From a bacterium Ga0077546 (lineage in GTDB: Bacteria; Cyanobacteriota; Vampirovibrionia; Obscuribacterales; Obscuribacteraceae): a stretch of 23,245 bases of DNA. Below the pieces are notes generated by a model, which searched no databases, was not told the origin of the DNA, and saw only the letters and a program-made list of their open reading frames with translations. Shown in pieces: positions 15,635-23,223 of the stretch; position 1 is the first letter of the stretch; each line of letters begins with the position of its first letter. Location of the stretch: positions 1 to 23,245 of the forward strand of contig LNEX01000429.1 in NCBI GenBank assembly GCA_001464165.1, read 5' to 3'. The position numbers were made by a program, and so were the translations under genes.

Positions 15635-16879
15635 ATGCCAGAAGCCCCAATCACAAAAGCTGAAGATGTCGACAACAACGTCGCTGGTATTCAGGCGGGA
15701 GCGAAGGTTCAACGCGGCCACTCTGCTCCCATTACAGCCTTAGAACTTCTCATCTTCGCACCACTGGCAGTGCTAATACTTGAAGGCTTTTTTACCATAG
15801 CTGGTGTCGGCGAACAGAATTTCATGAAGCCAGATCTAGAGCTAGGCTCGATTCATATCCCCGGAAAGCTAGTTACTTGGCGGCTTGAAGGCTACTCCCG
15901 CGAATCGTTTTCAAAAGCGGGCTGGCGCGATGTTGAACGCACTGTTGAAAAACCTCCCAACACTTATCGTGTTGCGCTCATTGGTGATTCCGCCACAGAG
16001 AGCCTACAGGTGCCACTAGAGCAAGTCTGGGCAACGATTGCAGAGAAACAAATCAATCAAGATTTAGCTACTGCTGAAAATGCGGCAGCAACTAAATCTA
16101 AACAGCCAAACAAAAAACCACCACATGTGGAAGTGATCAATTTTGGAGTCTCTGGCTACTCTACATCGCAAGAGCTTTTGCTGCTGCAAAAAGAAGTTGT
16201 TAAATACAAGCCGGACCTAATAGTCGTGCTCTATTCGCGAGGCGATTCAGACGAAAGTTCGGTCGACCCAGCCAAGTATGCCACGGCAGAACCAAGGCCC
16301 TACTTTTACCTTGACCAAAACAATCAACTCCAACTTGATCGCACAGTCTTGCTTGCTAACAAAACTAAGCTGCAGAGCAATCCCATACTCGAATTCTTGC
16401 GGGCTCACAGCCGCATCTATGGGGTCTTTGATCAAACCAACTTCCAGCTAAATTTAACTGACAAATTCTATGTAAAACTGCGGCGCATATACACACAAAT
16501 CACTGAAAAATTATCGGGAACGAACACCTTAAGCGCTGCCGAAAAGGCAGAACAGCCGCAGTATCCGAAGCAAGATAGCTTTAAGGTTACGCAAGCGCTT
16601 ATGACTCAGATTCAAAACACGGCCAAAGCAAATGGTGCTCGCTTCCTTCTGCTCACCTTCCCTGACATGGGCAATATTGACCCTGTGTTCACGGCACAAT
16701 TACCTGCTTTAGCCAAACAAGGGCAAACTGAGGGCTTTGACGTGCTGGAATTAAGTCAGCCGTTCCGCGACTACAAAGGCAATGAACAGCTGTTTTACCA
16801 GGTACACTTTGCCTCTGGTGGTCACAAAGTGGCAGCCCAGGTTCTTTCTAAATATGTTGAAGGCTTGATTTTGAAGTGA
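15635..16879 (+). CDS. SGNH hydrolase-like / AlgX-AlgJ-type membrane protein
   Basis: 414 residues. One N-terminal membrane helix (about 30-55) leaves the rest in the periplasm. The SGNH fold is suggested by VALIGDSATESLQV with the nucleophile Ser119, the INFGVSGYSTSQELLLL segment (block with Gly/Asn) and the late YQVHFASGGHKVAA with His391/His397. The usual Asp two to three residues before the catalytic His is not obvious here, so activity needs confirming. AlgX/AlgJ-like proteins accept acyl groups from an MBOAT partner and pass them to polysaccharide. Its position directly after the MBOAT gene supports that role. The last four bases overlap the start of the YkgJ-like gene (GTGA), showing translational coupling. 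Confidence 0.8.
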   Translation: MPEAPITKAEDVDNNVAGIQAGAKVQRGHSAPITALELLIFAPLAVLILEGFFTIAGVGEQNFMKPDLELGSIHIPGKLVTWRLEGYSRESFSKAGWRDVERTVEKPPNTYRVALIGDSATESLQVPLEQVWATIAEKQINQDLATAENAAATKSKQPNKKPPHVEVINFGVSGYSTSQELLLLQKEVVKYKPDLIVVLYSRGDSDESSVDPAKYATAEPRPYFYLDQNNQLQLDRTVLLANKTKLQSNPILEFLRAHSRIYGVFDQTNFQLNLTDKFYVKLRRIYTQITEKLSGTNTLSAAEKAEQPQYPKQDSFKVTQALMTQIQNTAKANGARFLLLTFPDMGNIDPVFTAQLPALAKQGQTEGFDVLELSQPFRDYKGNEQLFYQVHFASGGHKVAAQVLSKYVEGLILK

Positions 16880-17370
16880 CTATGGACGAGCCAGACGGAC
16901 AAGACTTACAAGACGCCCAAGGCTCAGGATTGCAGGACTCCGCAGCAGCCCACTCGCCTTCTGAAAACGAAATTGCTGCTTTGGTGACGCATTATACCTG
17001 CACCCGCAATTGCAGCGGCCATAAAGGCAACGCTGCCGGCTGCTGTACGGTCGCCGAACGCGACTTTATTATTGGGCCAATCACAGATACCAAAGACTTT
17101 CTCAAACGCTTAAGTGCCAAAGATGGCCGCAAATACAGCCACAGCGAAGTTTTCATTGACTACAAAGAAGGCAGTAAGCTCTTTCCCGACAAAACAGCCT
17201 GGCAAACCAAAGAGTTTTACCCTGCCTTAAGAGTGAAAATGGACCAAGCTCAGGTCTATCCTTGCCGTTTTCTATCCGACGCCTTCGAATGCACGGTTTA
17301 CACCGACAGACCAAGCATTTGTCGCACATACCAGTGCGAGCATCTAAAAAAGACCCTCAAAAATCTTTGA
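16876..17370 (+). CDS. YkgJ-family cysteine-cluster protein
   Basis: 164 residues from a GTG at 16876 overlapping the preceding stop; an ATG at 16882 gives a protein two residues shorter and is equally possible. Two Cys groups are visible: C42, C46, C56 and C57, then a C-terminal group in YPCRFLSDAFECTVYTDRPSICRTYQC, matching the CxnCC...C...RPxxCRxYxC pattern of the YkgJ (PF03692) family, thought to bind zinc or an iron-sulphur cluster. Function in the family is unknown. Overlap with the SGNH gene suggests cotranscription with the acyltransferase pair. The C-terminal codons lie inside a terminator hairpin. Confidence 0.8.
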   Translation: MTMDEPDGQDLQDAQGSGLQDSAAAHSPSENEIAALVTHYTCTRNCSGHKGNAAGCCTVAERDFIIGPITDTKDFLKRLSAKDGRKYSHSEVFIDYKEGSKLFPDKTAWQTKEFYPALRVKMDQAQVYPCRFLSDAFECTVYTDRPSICRTYQCEHLKKTLKNL

Positions 17371-17376
17371 GGGTCT
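17346..17376 (-). terminator. Terminator shared by convergent genes
   Basis: An 11-bp perfect stem (17351-17361 with 17366-17376) with a four-base loop. On the minus strand it is followed by a T-run (17350-17346), fitting termination of the 17414-17857 gene. The arms overlap the 3' end of the YkgJ-like gene, whose stop codon lies in the hairpin, so it probably also shapes the 3' end of that plus-strand message. Confidence 0.8.
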
Positions 17377-17413
17377 CTAAAATCTTTATGCCTGAGGTGT
17401 CAAGCCCGAAAGC

Positions 17414-17857
17414 CTAGGCAGCTTTCTTGGCGTTAACCCGCTCGTCTAACCATTTGTCTGCTTCAGCTGCGGCAGTAGCACTTGGTGGATAAATGCTGTT
17501 ATCGAACACTAAAGTTTGTTGGCCTCGACCAGCGGCAGCACGCTTAGCCTCGTCGTTCATAGTGAACGCTAGGGCTTCCTTAGAAAGATCTGCACCATCA
17601 CCCTTTGGCTTAACCTCAGCAACCTTATCGGCGGCCTGCTCAGCGGCTTTAGGTTGATTGCCGACGACCACTTCTAACTGATTCTTTACGCCATGGCCAA
17701 CCCCAGCGGCTTGGTCTTTGACAGCGCTGCTAGCACTGGTCTCGATGGTTTTCATCATACAGTCAATAAAATTGCCGTGAGCTTCCTCACCACCAGGCGC
17801 ACCGTTATGGTGGTCTGAGATTCTATTTCTGGGTTCGTTGCTACTGTCGTTGAGCAT
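17414..17857 (-). CDS. Hypothetical acidic/Ala-rich soluble protein
   Basis: 147 residues with no recognised family. It is low-complexity, Ala/Lys/Glu/Asp-rich, with no membrane segment or signal peptide. The middle (AAEQAADKVAEVKPKGDGADL) looks helical or disordered, and the C-terminal half contains RGQQTLVFDNSIYPPSA, the most ordered-looking stretch. The ATG at 17857 has CAGGA nine bases upstream. A good promoter lies at 17920-17949 and a terminator at 17346-17376, so it is a one-gene transcript convergent with the acyltransferase operon. No catalytic motif is seen. Confidence 0.65.
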   Translation of the reverse strand: MLNDSSNEPRNRISDHHNGAPGGEEAHGNFIDCMMKTIETSASSAVKDQAAGVGHGVKNQLEVVVGNQPKAAEQAADKVAEVKPKGDGADLSKEALAFTMNDEAKRAAAGRGQQTLVFDNSIYPPSATAAAEADKWLDERVNAKKAA

Positions 17858-17919
17858 AATTGTGAATCCTGCACTCGAAGGCGTGGGGCCATGAGGACAC
17901 TACTACTAAGTGGACTCTC

Positions 17920-17949
17920 TAATTAGACCATGGCAAACGCGATTGTCAA
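17920..17949 (-). promoter_or_regulatory. Sigma-70-like promoter for the 17414-17857 gene
   Basis: On the minus strand a perfect TTGACA (17949-17944) stands 18 bases from TAATTA (17925-17920), about 60 bases upstream of the ATG at 17857. The spacing and elements fit a housekeeping sigma factor. Confidence 0.6.
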
Positions 17950-18201
17950 GCATTTTTTATCTATCTGAAACAGAAAATGGGACAAATCCCTTGGAACGGC
18001 CATAAGCGTTTTGCTAGGGTGAATCACCCCCATATTCCTCCTTATATAGAACTCAAAAACCCCAAGTCTCGACTCCGGCCTAAACCCCTAAACCTTTCCA
18101 GCTCACATTGCGAGTGGAAAGCGAGACCGCAACTTGAGTTTTTAGTTGAGGGGAAATTTTTCACAGGCAGCCTCTGCCCATTAATCTCAAAGGTAACCAT
18201 T
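17950..18201 (+). other. Structured leader of the small membrane protein gene
   Basis: This stretch has no gene. It holds a nested hairpin: 18094-18104 pairs with 18112-18121 with one bulged base, and GTCTCG (18066-18071) pairs with CGAGAC (18122-18127) outside it across a 22-base asymmetric bulge. A small GGCAG-CCT-CTGCC hairpin lies just before the ribosome site. A weak promoter (TTGGAA near 17991, TGCTAGGGT near 18012) would put the structure in a 5' untranslated region. No known riboswitch class is recognised. Confidence 0.45.
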
Positions 18202-18501
18202 ATGGAAATCACAGCTTCTGCCGTCGCGGTATACGCTACCCTGGCTCTTCTGTTCGGTGCTTTCACCTGTTTCTTCGTTGCCCTGCTTCATCACCGACGC
18301 GTCCGCACCCACGGCAAACCGGCCCTTGCTCGCTCGCTCACCTGCAGTGGCATCGGCTTCATACTTTTCAGCAGCTGCGGCATCGTTGCTGAACTCAGTG
18401 CTTTCGGTCGCATCGGAACTGGCTACTACATTGTCATCACGGCCATGTTCATTTTGGGCGTCTGGATGTTTCTCAAGGCTCGCGAGCTGAAAGGCAAGTA
18501 A
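18202..18501 (+). CDS. Small three-helix membrane protein
   Basis: 99 residues from the ATG at 18202, which has AAAGG eight bases before it; the frame is open to 17977 upstream but that part has no protein character. Three hydrophobic segments are visible: about 8-28 (VAVYATLALLFGAFTCFFVALLH), 45-65 (GIGFILFSSCGIVAELSA) and 70-90 (TGYYIVITAMFILGVWMFL). A basic loop HHRRVRTHGKPALAR separates the first two. No family is recognised. It is GC-rich and stands alone between minus-strand genes, behind a structured leader. Confidence 0.65.
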   Translation: MEITASAVAVYATLALLFGAFTCFFVALLHHRRVRTHGKPALARSLTCSGIGFILFSSCGIVAELSAFGRIGTGYYIVITAMFILGVWMFLKARELKGK

Positions 18502-18551
18502 GCCCCTCGGCAAGTTAGCCCAAAGATAGACTGGCGCGTACCAAAGCAAAC

Positions 18552-18632
18552 CAAGAAATCGGGAATAGCTGACACTGATGCTAGATTAGACCTCAAAGCT
18601 TCTCTAGTGTCAGCTATTTCTTGATTTTCTTG
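18552..18632. terminator. Long inverted repeat between convergent genes
   Basis: Arms 18552-18576 and 18606-18632 pair over about 25 bases, including 13 perfect pairs next to a 29-base loop (18577-18605). Both flanks become T-rich when read outward. It lies 50 bases after the stop of the small membrane protein gene, consistent with a bidirectional terminator. A MITE-like origin is possible, but there is no target duplication that I can see. Confidence 0.6.
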
Positions 18633-18791
18633 TCTATCGCTCTTTGTCGCACCAGGCTATTTTTGTTTTTCCCACCTACTGCATCATACAGTTAAAAAGA
18701 TATGCCGGTCAGATTGGGAAAGGCAGAAGTCAGATTTTAGTTGAGGCAACGGTTCGAGGAAGGTCGGTTTTTTGATGCGTCAATGCGTTTC

Positions 18792-18831
18792 AAAAACGGA
18801 GAGATTTATTGCAAAAAAACTCTCCGTTTTT
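18792..18831. terminator. Terminator after the secreted TPR gene
   Basis: 12-bp arms (18792-18803 and 18820-18831) with A-run and T-run edges, so it can act on both strands. It lies 60 bases beyond the stop of the minus-strand TPR gene at 18891. Together with the repeat at 18552-18632 it occupies most of the 390-base gap, where no gene is seen. Confidence 0.8.
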
Positions 18832-18890
18832 AAAAGTCGAACAATAAGGGCTACATGGAATTTAGGAACGAAATCAGCCAGTTAAAAAAA

Positions 18891-20195
18891 CTAGCTACGA
18901 CGAGCGGAGCGCCCAGCAATCTTCCTACCCGCCACCATACCTGGTGCGTTCAAATCATTGTTTGTATTGCTGTAGGCTGGCGCTGGCGGTACCACGCCAA
19001 AGAGAGTAAGAGCGCTGTAAGCTTCATTCTCTACACTAGACACATGATAAGTACGAGCCAAAGTTAAGGCGTTTTTGTACTCATCTATAGCTCCATTAAT
19101 GTCGCCATAGTGTTTCATAGTCTTAGCCAAAATTAAGTGCGCACCGGCATCTAGCGGATTATCTTGCAGGTGTTCGTTAAGCAACTCAGCGCAGCGAATT
19201 GTGTTACCAGAAGCTAAGTGCTGACGAGCAACAGACAAACGATATTGATTAGCCACAGCATAGTCTTGTGCAGACGGAGCAGGCGTTGGCGGTCCATTAT
19301 AAACAACAGCCATCTGGGTCACATCAAAGCAATTAGCAGGCTCAGTAAAAGTGAGCAAGGCATTGGGCGAAAGTTGGTAACATTCAACCGGCTGAGCATT
19401 GTTATCAAAATACTGACGCGTTGGCTCGCCGAGCTGCTTTTTAACATGCTTGAGCTGCATACCAGAATGGGGGAAGAGAGCAACAAAAGTTTTGGACGTA
19501 GCCAGAGGATGAGCAACTGCAATGGTTTGCTTGTTGGCAAAGTTGGCAGTACCATTTTGCAGAGCATAACTTGGAGCACCAATTTGCTTAGCCCGCCAAT
19601 TCAAGCTACTCATACCAAAACCAGATGTTCCCTTGTTATCAGGAGCACCAAGTATCGTGCGCAAGTATTTTGCTTCGATTAATTCTGGGCGCATAGCCAT
19701 GTGCACCATCATTGGAAGAACGGCATCACCGTGGCATTGTGGTCGTTTATTTTTAGCTTGATAGCGACTAATGGATGCTTTTACAGGAGTTGAGGCTGCA
19801 ACTGGAACTGAAGCTTTAACTGATTCACCAGCTATCTGAGGAACAATTGGAGCGACTGTGCCATTGGTAGCAACAGAGTGCAGAGTTGACAGAGGCAAAT
19901 TAGTCGGGCGAAGAGTGACAGCACCAGCTGGTGGAGCCACTTTAACTAAAGTGCTTTGGCCATAAGAGCCAAGAACATGCGCTAGGGGAGCGCTGACAGC
20001 AGAGCTAGCTGTGTGGGTCGAACCAGCCACAACAGAAGCATGTTCGGCAAAGGGATCAAAATCGGCAGAGTGTTGTGAGTAGGCTGTATCTGCACTAGCA
20101 CCGCCGGCTAAGAGCAGCTGAGAAAGCAGCACAAAAGCCACATAGCCTGTCATAGCTTTGCTAACCGGCCTTTCAATTGAACCGTTAAACAGCAT
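18891..20195 (-). CDS. Secreted TPR-containing protein of unknown function
   Basis: 434 residues. A hydrophobic signal helix spans about residues 17-34 and ends in GGASA-DT, a good signal-peptidase site, with no lipobox Cys. An Ala/Ser/Pro/Thr/Val-rich, probably disordered stretch follows (about 36-165). Next is an ordered domain (about 170-320) with conserved-looking LRTILGAPDNKG and VKKQLGEPTRQYF segments, which resemble the two short beta-strand/turn repeats of SmpA/OmlA-like domains; this is a guess. TPR repeats lie about 335-410 (ARQHLASGNTIRCAELLN, GAHLILAKTMKHYGD). The C-terminus is short and basic. It acts outside the cytoplasm, with unknown partners. AGGG lies five bases before the ATG. 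Own promoter at 20230-20257. Confidence 0.75.
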   Translation of the reverse strand: MLFNGSIERPVSKAMTGYVAFVLLSQLLLAGGASADTAYSQHSADFDPFAEHASVVAGSTHTASSAVSAPLAHVLGSYGQSTLVKVAPPAGAVTLRPTNLPLSTLHSVATNGTVAPIVPQIAGESVKASVPVAASTPVKASISRYQAKNKRPQCHGDAVLPMMVHMAMRPELIEAKYLRTILGAPDNKGTSGFGMSSLNWRAKQIGAPSYALQNGTANFANKQTIAVAHPLATSKTFVALFPHSGMQLKHVKKQLGEPTRQYFDNNAQPVECYQLSPNALLTFTEPANCFDVTQMAVVYNGPPTPAPSAQDYAVANQYRLSVARQHLASGNTIRCAELLNEHLQDNPLDAGAHLILAKTMKHYGDINGAIDEYKNALTLARTYHVSSVENEAYSALTLFGVVPPAPAYSNTNNDLNAPGMVAGRKIAGRSARRS

Positions 20196-20229
20196 TAGAA
20201 CCCTGTATAGGTGCGACTTTCAGTCAACG

Positions 20230-20257
20230 ATTATATAACAGCTTCGGCCATTCTCAA
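20230..20257 (-). promoter_or_regulatory. Sigma-70-like promoter for the secreted TPR gene
   Basis: On the minus strand TTGAGA (20257-20252) and a perfect TATAAT (20235-20230) are separated by 16 bases. The start codon lies 35 bases beyond the -10 element, giving a short leader. This is one of the best promoters in the window. Confidence 0.75.
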
Positions 20258-20354
20258 ACAAATCTCATATACAAAATTACAAAAGAAAGAGAAACCACTT
20301 AGTTAACCAGGTTGCCAAGGGGTTCGCCAGCTATGGTAGTGACAAAGATCTGTG

Positions 20355-20384
20355 TTGACAACTTAAAACACCTCTCACTTATAG
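20355..20384 (+). promoter_or_regulatory. Probable promoter for the HAD gene cassette
   Basis: A perfect TTGACA (20355-20360) is followed after 18 bases by TTATAG (20379-20384). It would give a leader of about 255 bases before the HAD start codon at 20647. Confidence 0.5.
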
Positions 20385-20646
20385 CTCTCTGACTCAAAAA
20401 CTACTTTCTTTGTCTATTACTAATCCACTAGGAAGAAGTGTAACTACCAATTCCCTTTCTTATAAACAACATCAACAAGCCGCTCGAAGACTCAAAGCAA
20501 ATCACCACCTCCTCGTCACCAAGCCGGCCAAAAGCCAGTTCAGGAAGTGTTGCTCTCCACTCAGCTTCATAGCGAAATCACATTTAACCGAAAACCAGCG
20601 CAGAAGCTCCTGATGACTTCCGCTGACCAACCTAGGAGGTATCTTT

Positions 20647-21513
20647 ATGACCGCTACCAACAAATCAAACTGCAACATCGGCGACCGCAATCTCTGCACT
20701 CCCGATGGCAAGATCGCAGCTCTGTTCATCGACATGGACGGCACTCTCGTCGTCTGCCAACCCTACTTCGACGAAGCTGCCGAAGAATTCGCCACTTTCA
20801 TGAGCTTCATCGGCGTCAGCAAGGAAGTCGCTCGCGACACGCTGGCCAAGGTGTATCACGGCAGCATGCCCCACCGCGGCTTCGAACGTGAGCGCTTCCC
20901 CGAAGCCCTGATCGAGACCTACGAGCTGCTCGCAAGCCAGCACATGCTGACCGTTCCTCCCGAAGATAGCGAAAACGTTCGTTCGATCCTCAAGGGCATC
21001 GGCAGCGCACCTTACTTCCGCAAGCCCAAGCTCTTCGGCCACGCCATGGAAGTGCTGAACCGCGCCCACGATCGCTTCATGCTCATCGCAGTCACCGTCG
21101 GTGACCACGAAGTGCAGGAATACAAGATCCGCCAGGCCGGCCTCGACAAGATCTTCGACTACCGCATCATCACGCTGCAGGAAGCCAAAGACGAGCTTGT
21201 CGAAGAAGCCATGCACGACCTCAACATCGACCCGCGCTACTCGGCTTTCATCGGCAACTCGGTTCGCTCGGACGGCATCTGCCTGAAGAAGACCAACCTC
21301 ATCTACCTGCCCCTCGAAGCCTCGCTGCCCAAGGCCACTGACAAGTTTCCCGAGAACACCGGCTTCACGCACTTCAACGTGAACAACTGGCGGGAAGCCG
21401 AACAGCGCGCCATCAACCGCCTGATTCGTCAGCGTGACCATGGCGTTCGCTCTGTTCCGGCAAAGCCTACCTGCGGCCCCTGCAAGACCAAGCGGGTCGG
21501 TCGCGCCAAGTAA
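20647..21513 (+). CDS. HAD-superfamily hydrolase
   Basis: 288 residues. Motif I is FIDMDGTLV with nucleophile Asp29 and general acid Asp31. A helical cap follows (about 40-130), then AVTVGDHEVQ as motif II. KDELVEEA probably carries the motif III lysine, and FIGNSVRSDG (203-210, Asp209) is motif IV. This fits a C1-capped phosphatase of the HAD group acting on a small phosphorylated substrate in the cytoplasm; the substrate is unknown. The C-terminal 25 residues are an unusual basic tail with a CGPCK pair, ending KTKRVGRAK. AGGAGGT seven bases before the ATG is a strong ribosome site. It is the first gene of a four-gene plus-strand cassette; the next gene starts 17 bases later. Confidence 0.85.
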   Translation: MTATNKSNCNIGDRNLCTPDGKIAALFIDMDGTLVVCQPYFDEAAEEFATFMSFIGVSKEVARDTLAKVYHGSMPHRGFERERFPEALIETYELLASQHMLTVPPEDSENVRSILKGIGSAPYFRKPKLFGHAMEVLNRAHDRFMLIAVTVGDHEVQEYKIRQAGLDKIFDYRIITLQEAKDELVEEAMHDLNIDPRYSAFIGNSVRSDGICLKKTNLIYLPLEASLPKATDKFPENTGFTHFNVNNWREAEQRAINRLIRQRDHGVRSVPAKPTCGPCKTKRVGRAK

Positions 21514-21530
21514 CCACAGGAAAAACATTC

Positions 21531-21986
21531 ATGAACCAAATGCTTCAAATGTTCTTCATGCAGATGCAACATCTCTGGAAGATGTTCTTCTACTTCCTCG
21601 CCGCGGCCGCCGTCACCTGTGTCTTCGGACTGGGTGTCAGCGCCGGCGACATTCTCCCCACCGCCCTGGCAGCGACTCTGGTCTCGGCAGGAGCGCTGAT
21701 TGGCGGTGTGGGGCTGACCATCGGCTTGCGGGCTGCGTTCGGCCTGATGCAAGTCGGGCGGCTTCTGCAGTACACAGCCTTCTGGCTGTCGGCTGCGCTC
21801 TCGCTCAAGATCGTCGGCATCATCGGCGGCCTTCTTTTTGCCGCTAGTCTTACCGTCAACAGCGCGCTGCTTGCGGGCTTCACTGTCTTCGCAATAGCGT
21901 TCGCCGCTGCCACCATCACCGGTGAGGTGCCGACCAAAGGTCGCACCTGGCTGCCGATGAAGATGAAGACTCCGCCGAAGAAGTAA
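21531..21986 (+). CDS. Four-helix membrane protein of unknown function
   Basis: 151 residues, very Met/Phe-rich at the start (MNQMLQMFFMQMQ). About four hydrophobic segments are visible: 17-38, 44-68, 80-104 and 108-128. The C-terminal tail after residue 130 is basic and Pro/Lys-rich (MKMKTPPKK), likely cytoplasmic. No family is recognised. AGGAA lies eight bases upstream of the ATG. It sits 17 bases after the HAD gene, so cotranscription is likely. Confidence 0.7.
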   Translation: MNQMLQMFFMQMQHLWKMFFYFLAAAAVTCVFGLGVSAGDILPTALAATLVSAGALIGGVGLTIGLRAAFGLMQVGRLLQYTAFWLSAALSLKIVGIIGGLLFAASLTVNSALLAGFTVFAIAFAAATITGEVPTKGRTWLPMKMKTPPKK

Positions 21987-22060
21987 CCCTTCTTCAAGGA
22001 CCTAGCAACAGCTCGGGCCTGAAAAAAACGGCCTGAAAACCAACTGAAAGGCGCCACAAA

Positions 22061-22297
22061 ATGCGCATTGAAATCGACCCCAAGGAGCCCATGCGGCTCC
22101 GCGTTCGCTACAACGGCAAGGAAGTCTTCGACCAGACCCTCCAGCCGGGACCGCACAACATCGATGTCGTGCACCCCAAGACCTGCGGCAAGGCGGAGCT
22201 GTTCATCGTCGAAGACGACGGCAGCGAGTTTCCGCTGGGCTCGGCCGACTACGGCGATTGCACCTGCACTCCTGCGTGTGCTCCCGCCGCTGTCTAG
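22061..22297 (+). CDS. Small protein with C-terminal Cys cluster
   Basis: 78 residues. The first 60 look like a small beta-sandwich (MRLRVRYNGKEVFDQTL, then PHNIDVVHPKTCGKAEL), and the end reads YGDCTCTPACAPAAV, giving four Cys in total that could bind a metal or form disulphides. No signal peptide is visible. AAAGGC lies about seven bases before the ATG. The gap of 74 bases to the preceding gene has no convincing terminator. A different frame over the same bases is open but Ser/Arg/Pro-rich in the manner of a shadow. Family unknown. Confidence 0.65.
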   Translation: MRIEIDPKEPMRLRVRYNGKEVFDQTLQPGPHNIDVVHPKTCGKAELFIVEDDGSEFPLGSADYGDCTCTPACAPAAV

Positions 22298-22352
22298 GTC
22301 TGCACTCCAGTAACAAGCAAATCTCAAAATCTCTTCGAGGTAACAAACACAT

Positions 22353-23009
22353 ATGGGCACCACAACTGTTGACATGAGCAAGTCGGGACTCTTTTCCAAG
22401 GTCTCGCTTCTGCTCTCTCTGAGCTTCATCATCTCCGCCTTCGGCACCTACGCCGGCGCGGGCATCACCTCTCTGGGCGCCATCATCGGCCTGGGCATTC
22501 TCTTCCTCATCGGCGCCTTCGCGGTGCCGTTTGCAGCGAAGGCTTCCACCACCGCTGGCATCAGCGCCCTGGCCGTCTGGACCTTCATTTCCGGCCTCTT
22601 CATCGGCCCCACCATCAACCACTACGCCCACGTTCTCGGCTGGGAAACGGTCTTCTTGGCCTATCTCGGCACCGGCGGCGTCATGGCAACTTGCGGCGCC
22701 ATCGGCATTTTCAGCGGCTTCAACTTCAGCAGCCTCGGCCGCTGGTTGATGTTCGCCCTTCTCGGCCTGATCGTCGTCGGCATCGTCGGCATCTTCGTGC
22801 CCTTCAGCCAGGGAGTGAACATCGTTTACTCCTTGATCGGCATGGCGGTGTTTGCAGGCTTCTTCCTGTTCGACTTCTTCCGCGCGAAGGATGCACCGAA
22901 CACCTGGGAAAGCGCCATCATGGTGACGATGCAGAGCTACCTCAACTTCATCAACTTCCTGCTCTACCTGCTGCGCTTCCTCGAAGCGGTCTTCGGCAAG
23001 CGGCGCTGA
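22353..23009 (+). CDS. Bax inhibitor-1 / YccA-YbhL-family membrane protein
   Basis: 218 residues with about seven hydrophobic segments. BI-1 (TMBIM, UPF0005) proteins are seven-helix inner-membrane proteins; bacterial members have been linked to ion leak and to FtsH regulation (YccA). The C-terminal part carries the family pattern: FDFFRAKDAPNTWESAIMV followed by SYLNFINFLLYLLRFLEAVFG, corresponding to the usual FDT...A-x-LYLDFINLFL...LR motif. The N-terminal part before helix one is short (about 14 residues). GAGGT lies about 11 bases before the ATG. It is the last gene of the HAD cassette, followed by two tandem hairpins. Confidence 0.85.
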   Translation: MGTTTVDMSKSGLFSKVSLLLSLSFIISAFGTYAGAGITSLGAIIGLGILFLIGAFAVPFAAKASTTAGISALAVWTFISGLFIGPTINHYAHVLGWETVFLAYLGTGGVMATCGAIGIFSGFNFSSLGRWLMFALLGLIVVGIVGIFVPFSQGVNIVYSLIGMAVFAGFFLFDFFRAKDAPNTWESAIMVTMQSYLNFINFLLYLLRFLEAVFGKRR

Positions 23010-23029
23010 GTAAGTGCCTGTTTCGTTGA

Positions 23030-23068
23030 GCTGTTAGCTCATTAGCTCTCGGCTAACAAGCTAACAGC
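23030..23068 (+). other. Perfect two-segment hairpin after BI-1 gene
   Basis: Ten-base arms (23030-23039 and 23059-23068) enclose a symmetric CA/CA internal loop and a further five-base stem (23042-23046 with 23052-23056) with a five-base loop. No U-run follows. It may protect the message end ahead of the terminator at 23083. Confidence 0.65.
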
Positions 23069-23082
23069 CAACTAAATCTCGG

Positions 23083-23125
23083 GGAGCCACCTGGTGTGTA
23101 AAAACATCAGGTGGTCTCCTTTTTC
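23083..23125 (+). terminator. Intrinsic terminator of the HAD-BI-1 cassette
   Basis: Arms 23083-23093 and 23108-23119 pair with one bulged base around a 14-base loop, then a run of T residues. It closes the plus-strand cassette. Confidence 0.85.
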
Positions 23126-23223
23126 TTTTTTCTCATTCATTTTTTTACATTGCTCTCGATGCATTTTTTTGTGGCGCGAGTACGACTTGATGTAGTATGC
23201 TGGAAATGGAGGGATAGAATGAC

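Larger units (their letters stand above)
20196..20646. other. Divergent promoter region
   Basis: 450 bases between the minus-strand TPR gene and the plus-strand HAD gene. It contains the two promoters listed separately, facing apart. After the plus promoter about 260 bases remain before the HAD start; small open frames here begin with TTG or lack ribosome sites and are not believed. No repeat or known RNA motif was seen in this long leader. Confidence 0.5.

Noticed and set aside
20410..20613. 67-codon plus-strand frame in the HAD leader
   Set aside because: It begins at a TTG without a ribosome site and has no protein-like pattern.
20665..21528. 287-codon minus-strand frame antisense to the HAD gene
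   Set aside because: HAD motifs and a strong ribosome site are on the plus strand; the antisense product has no recognisable features.
23030..23068. Integron attC-like site at repeated GTTAGC/GCTAAC motifs
   Set aside because: The core-site consensus (RYYYAAC and GTTRRRY) is not satisfied and no integrase is present; it is better read as a hairpin.
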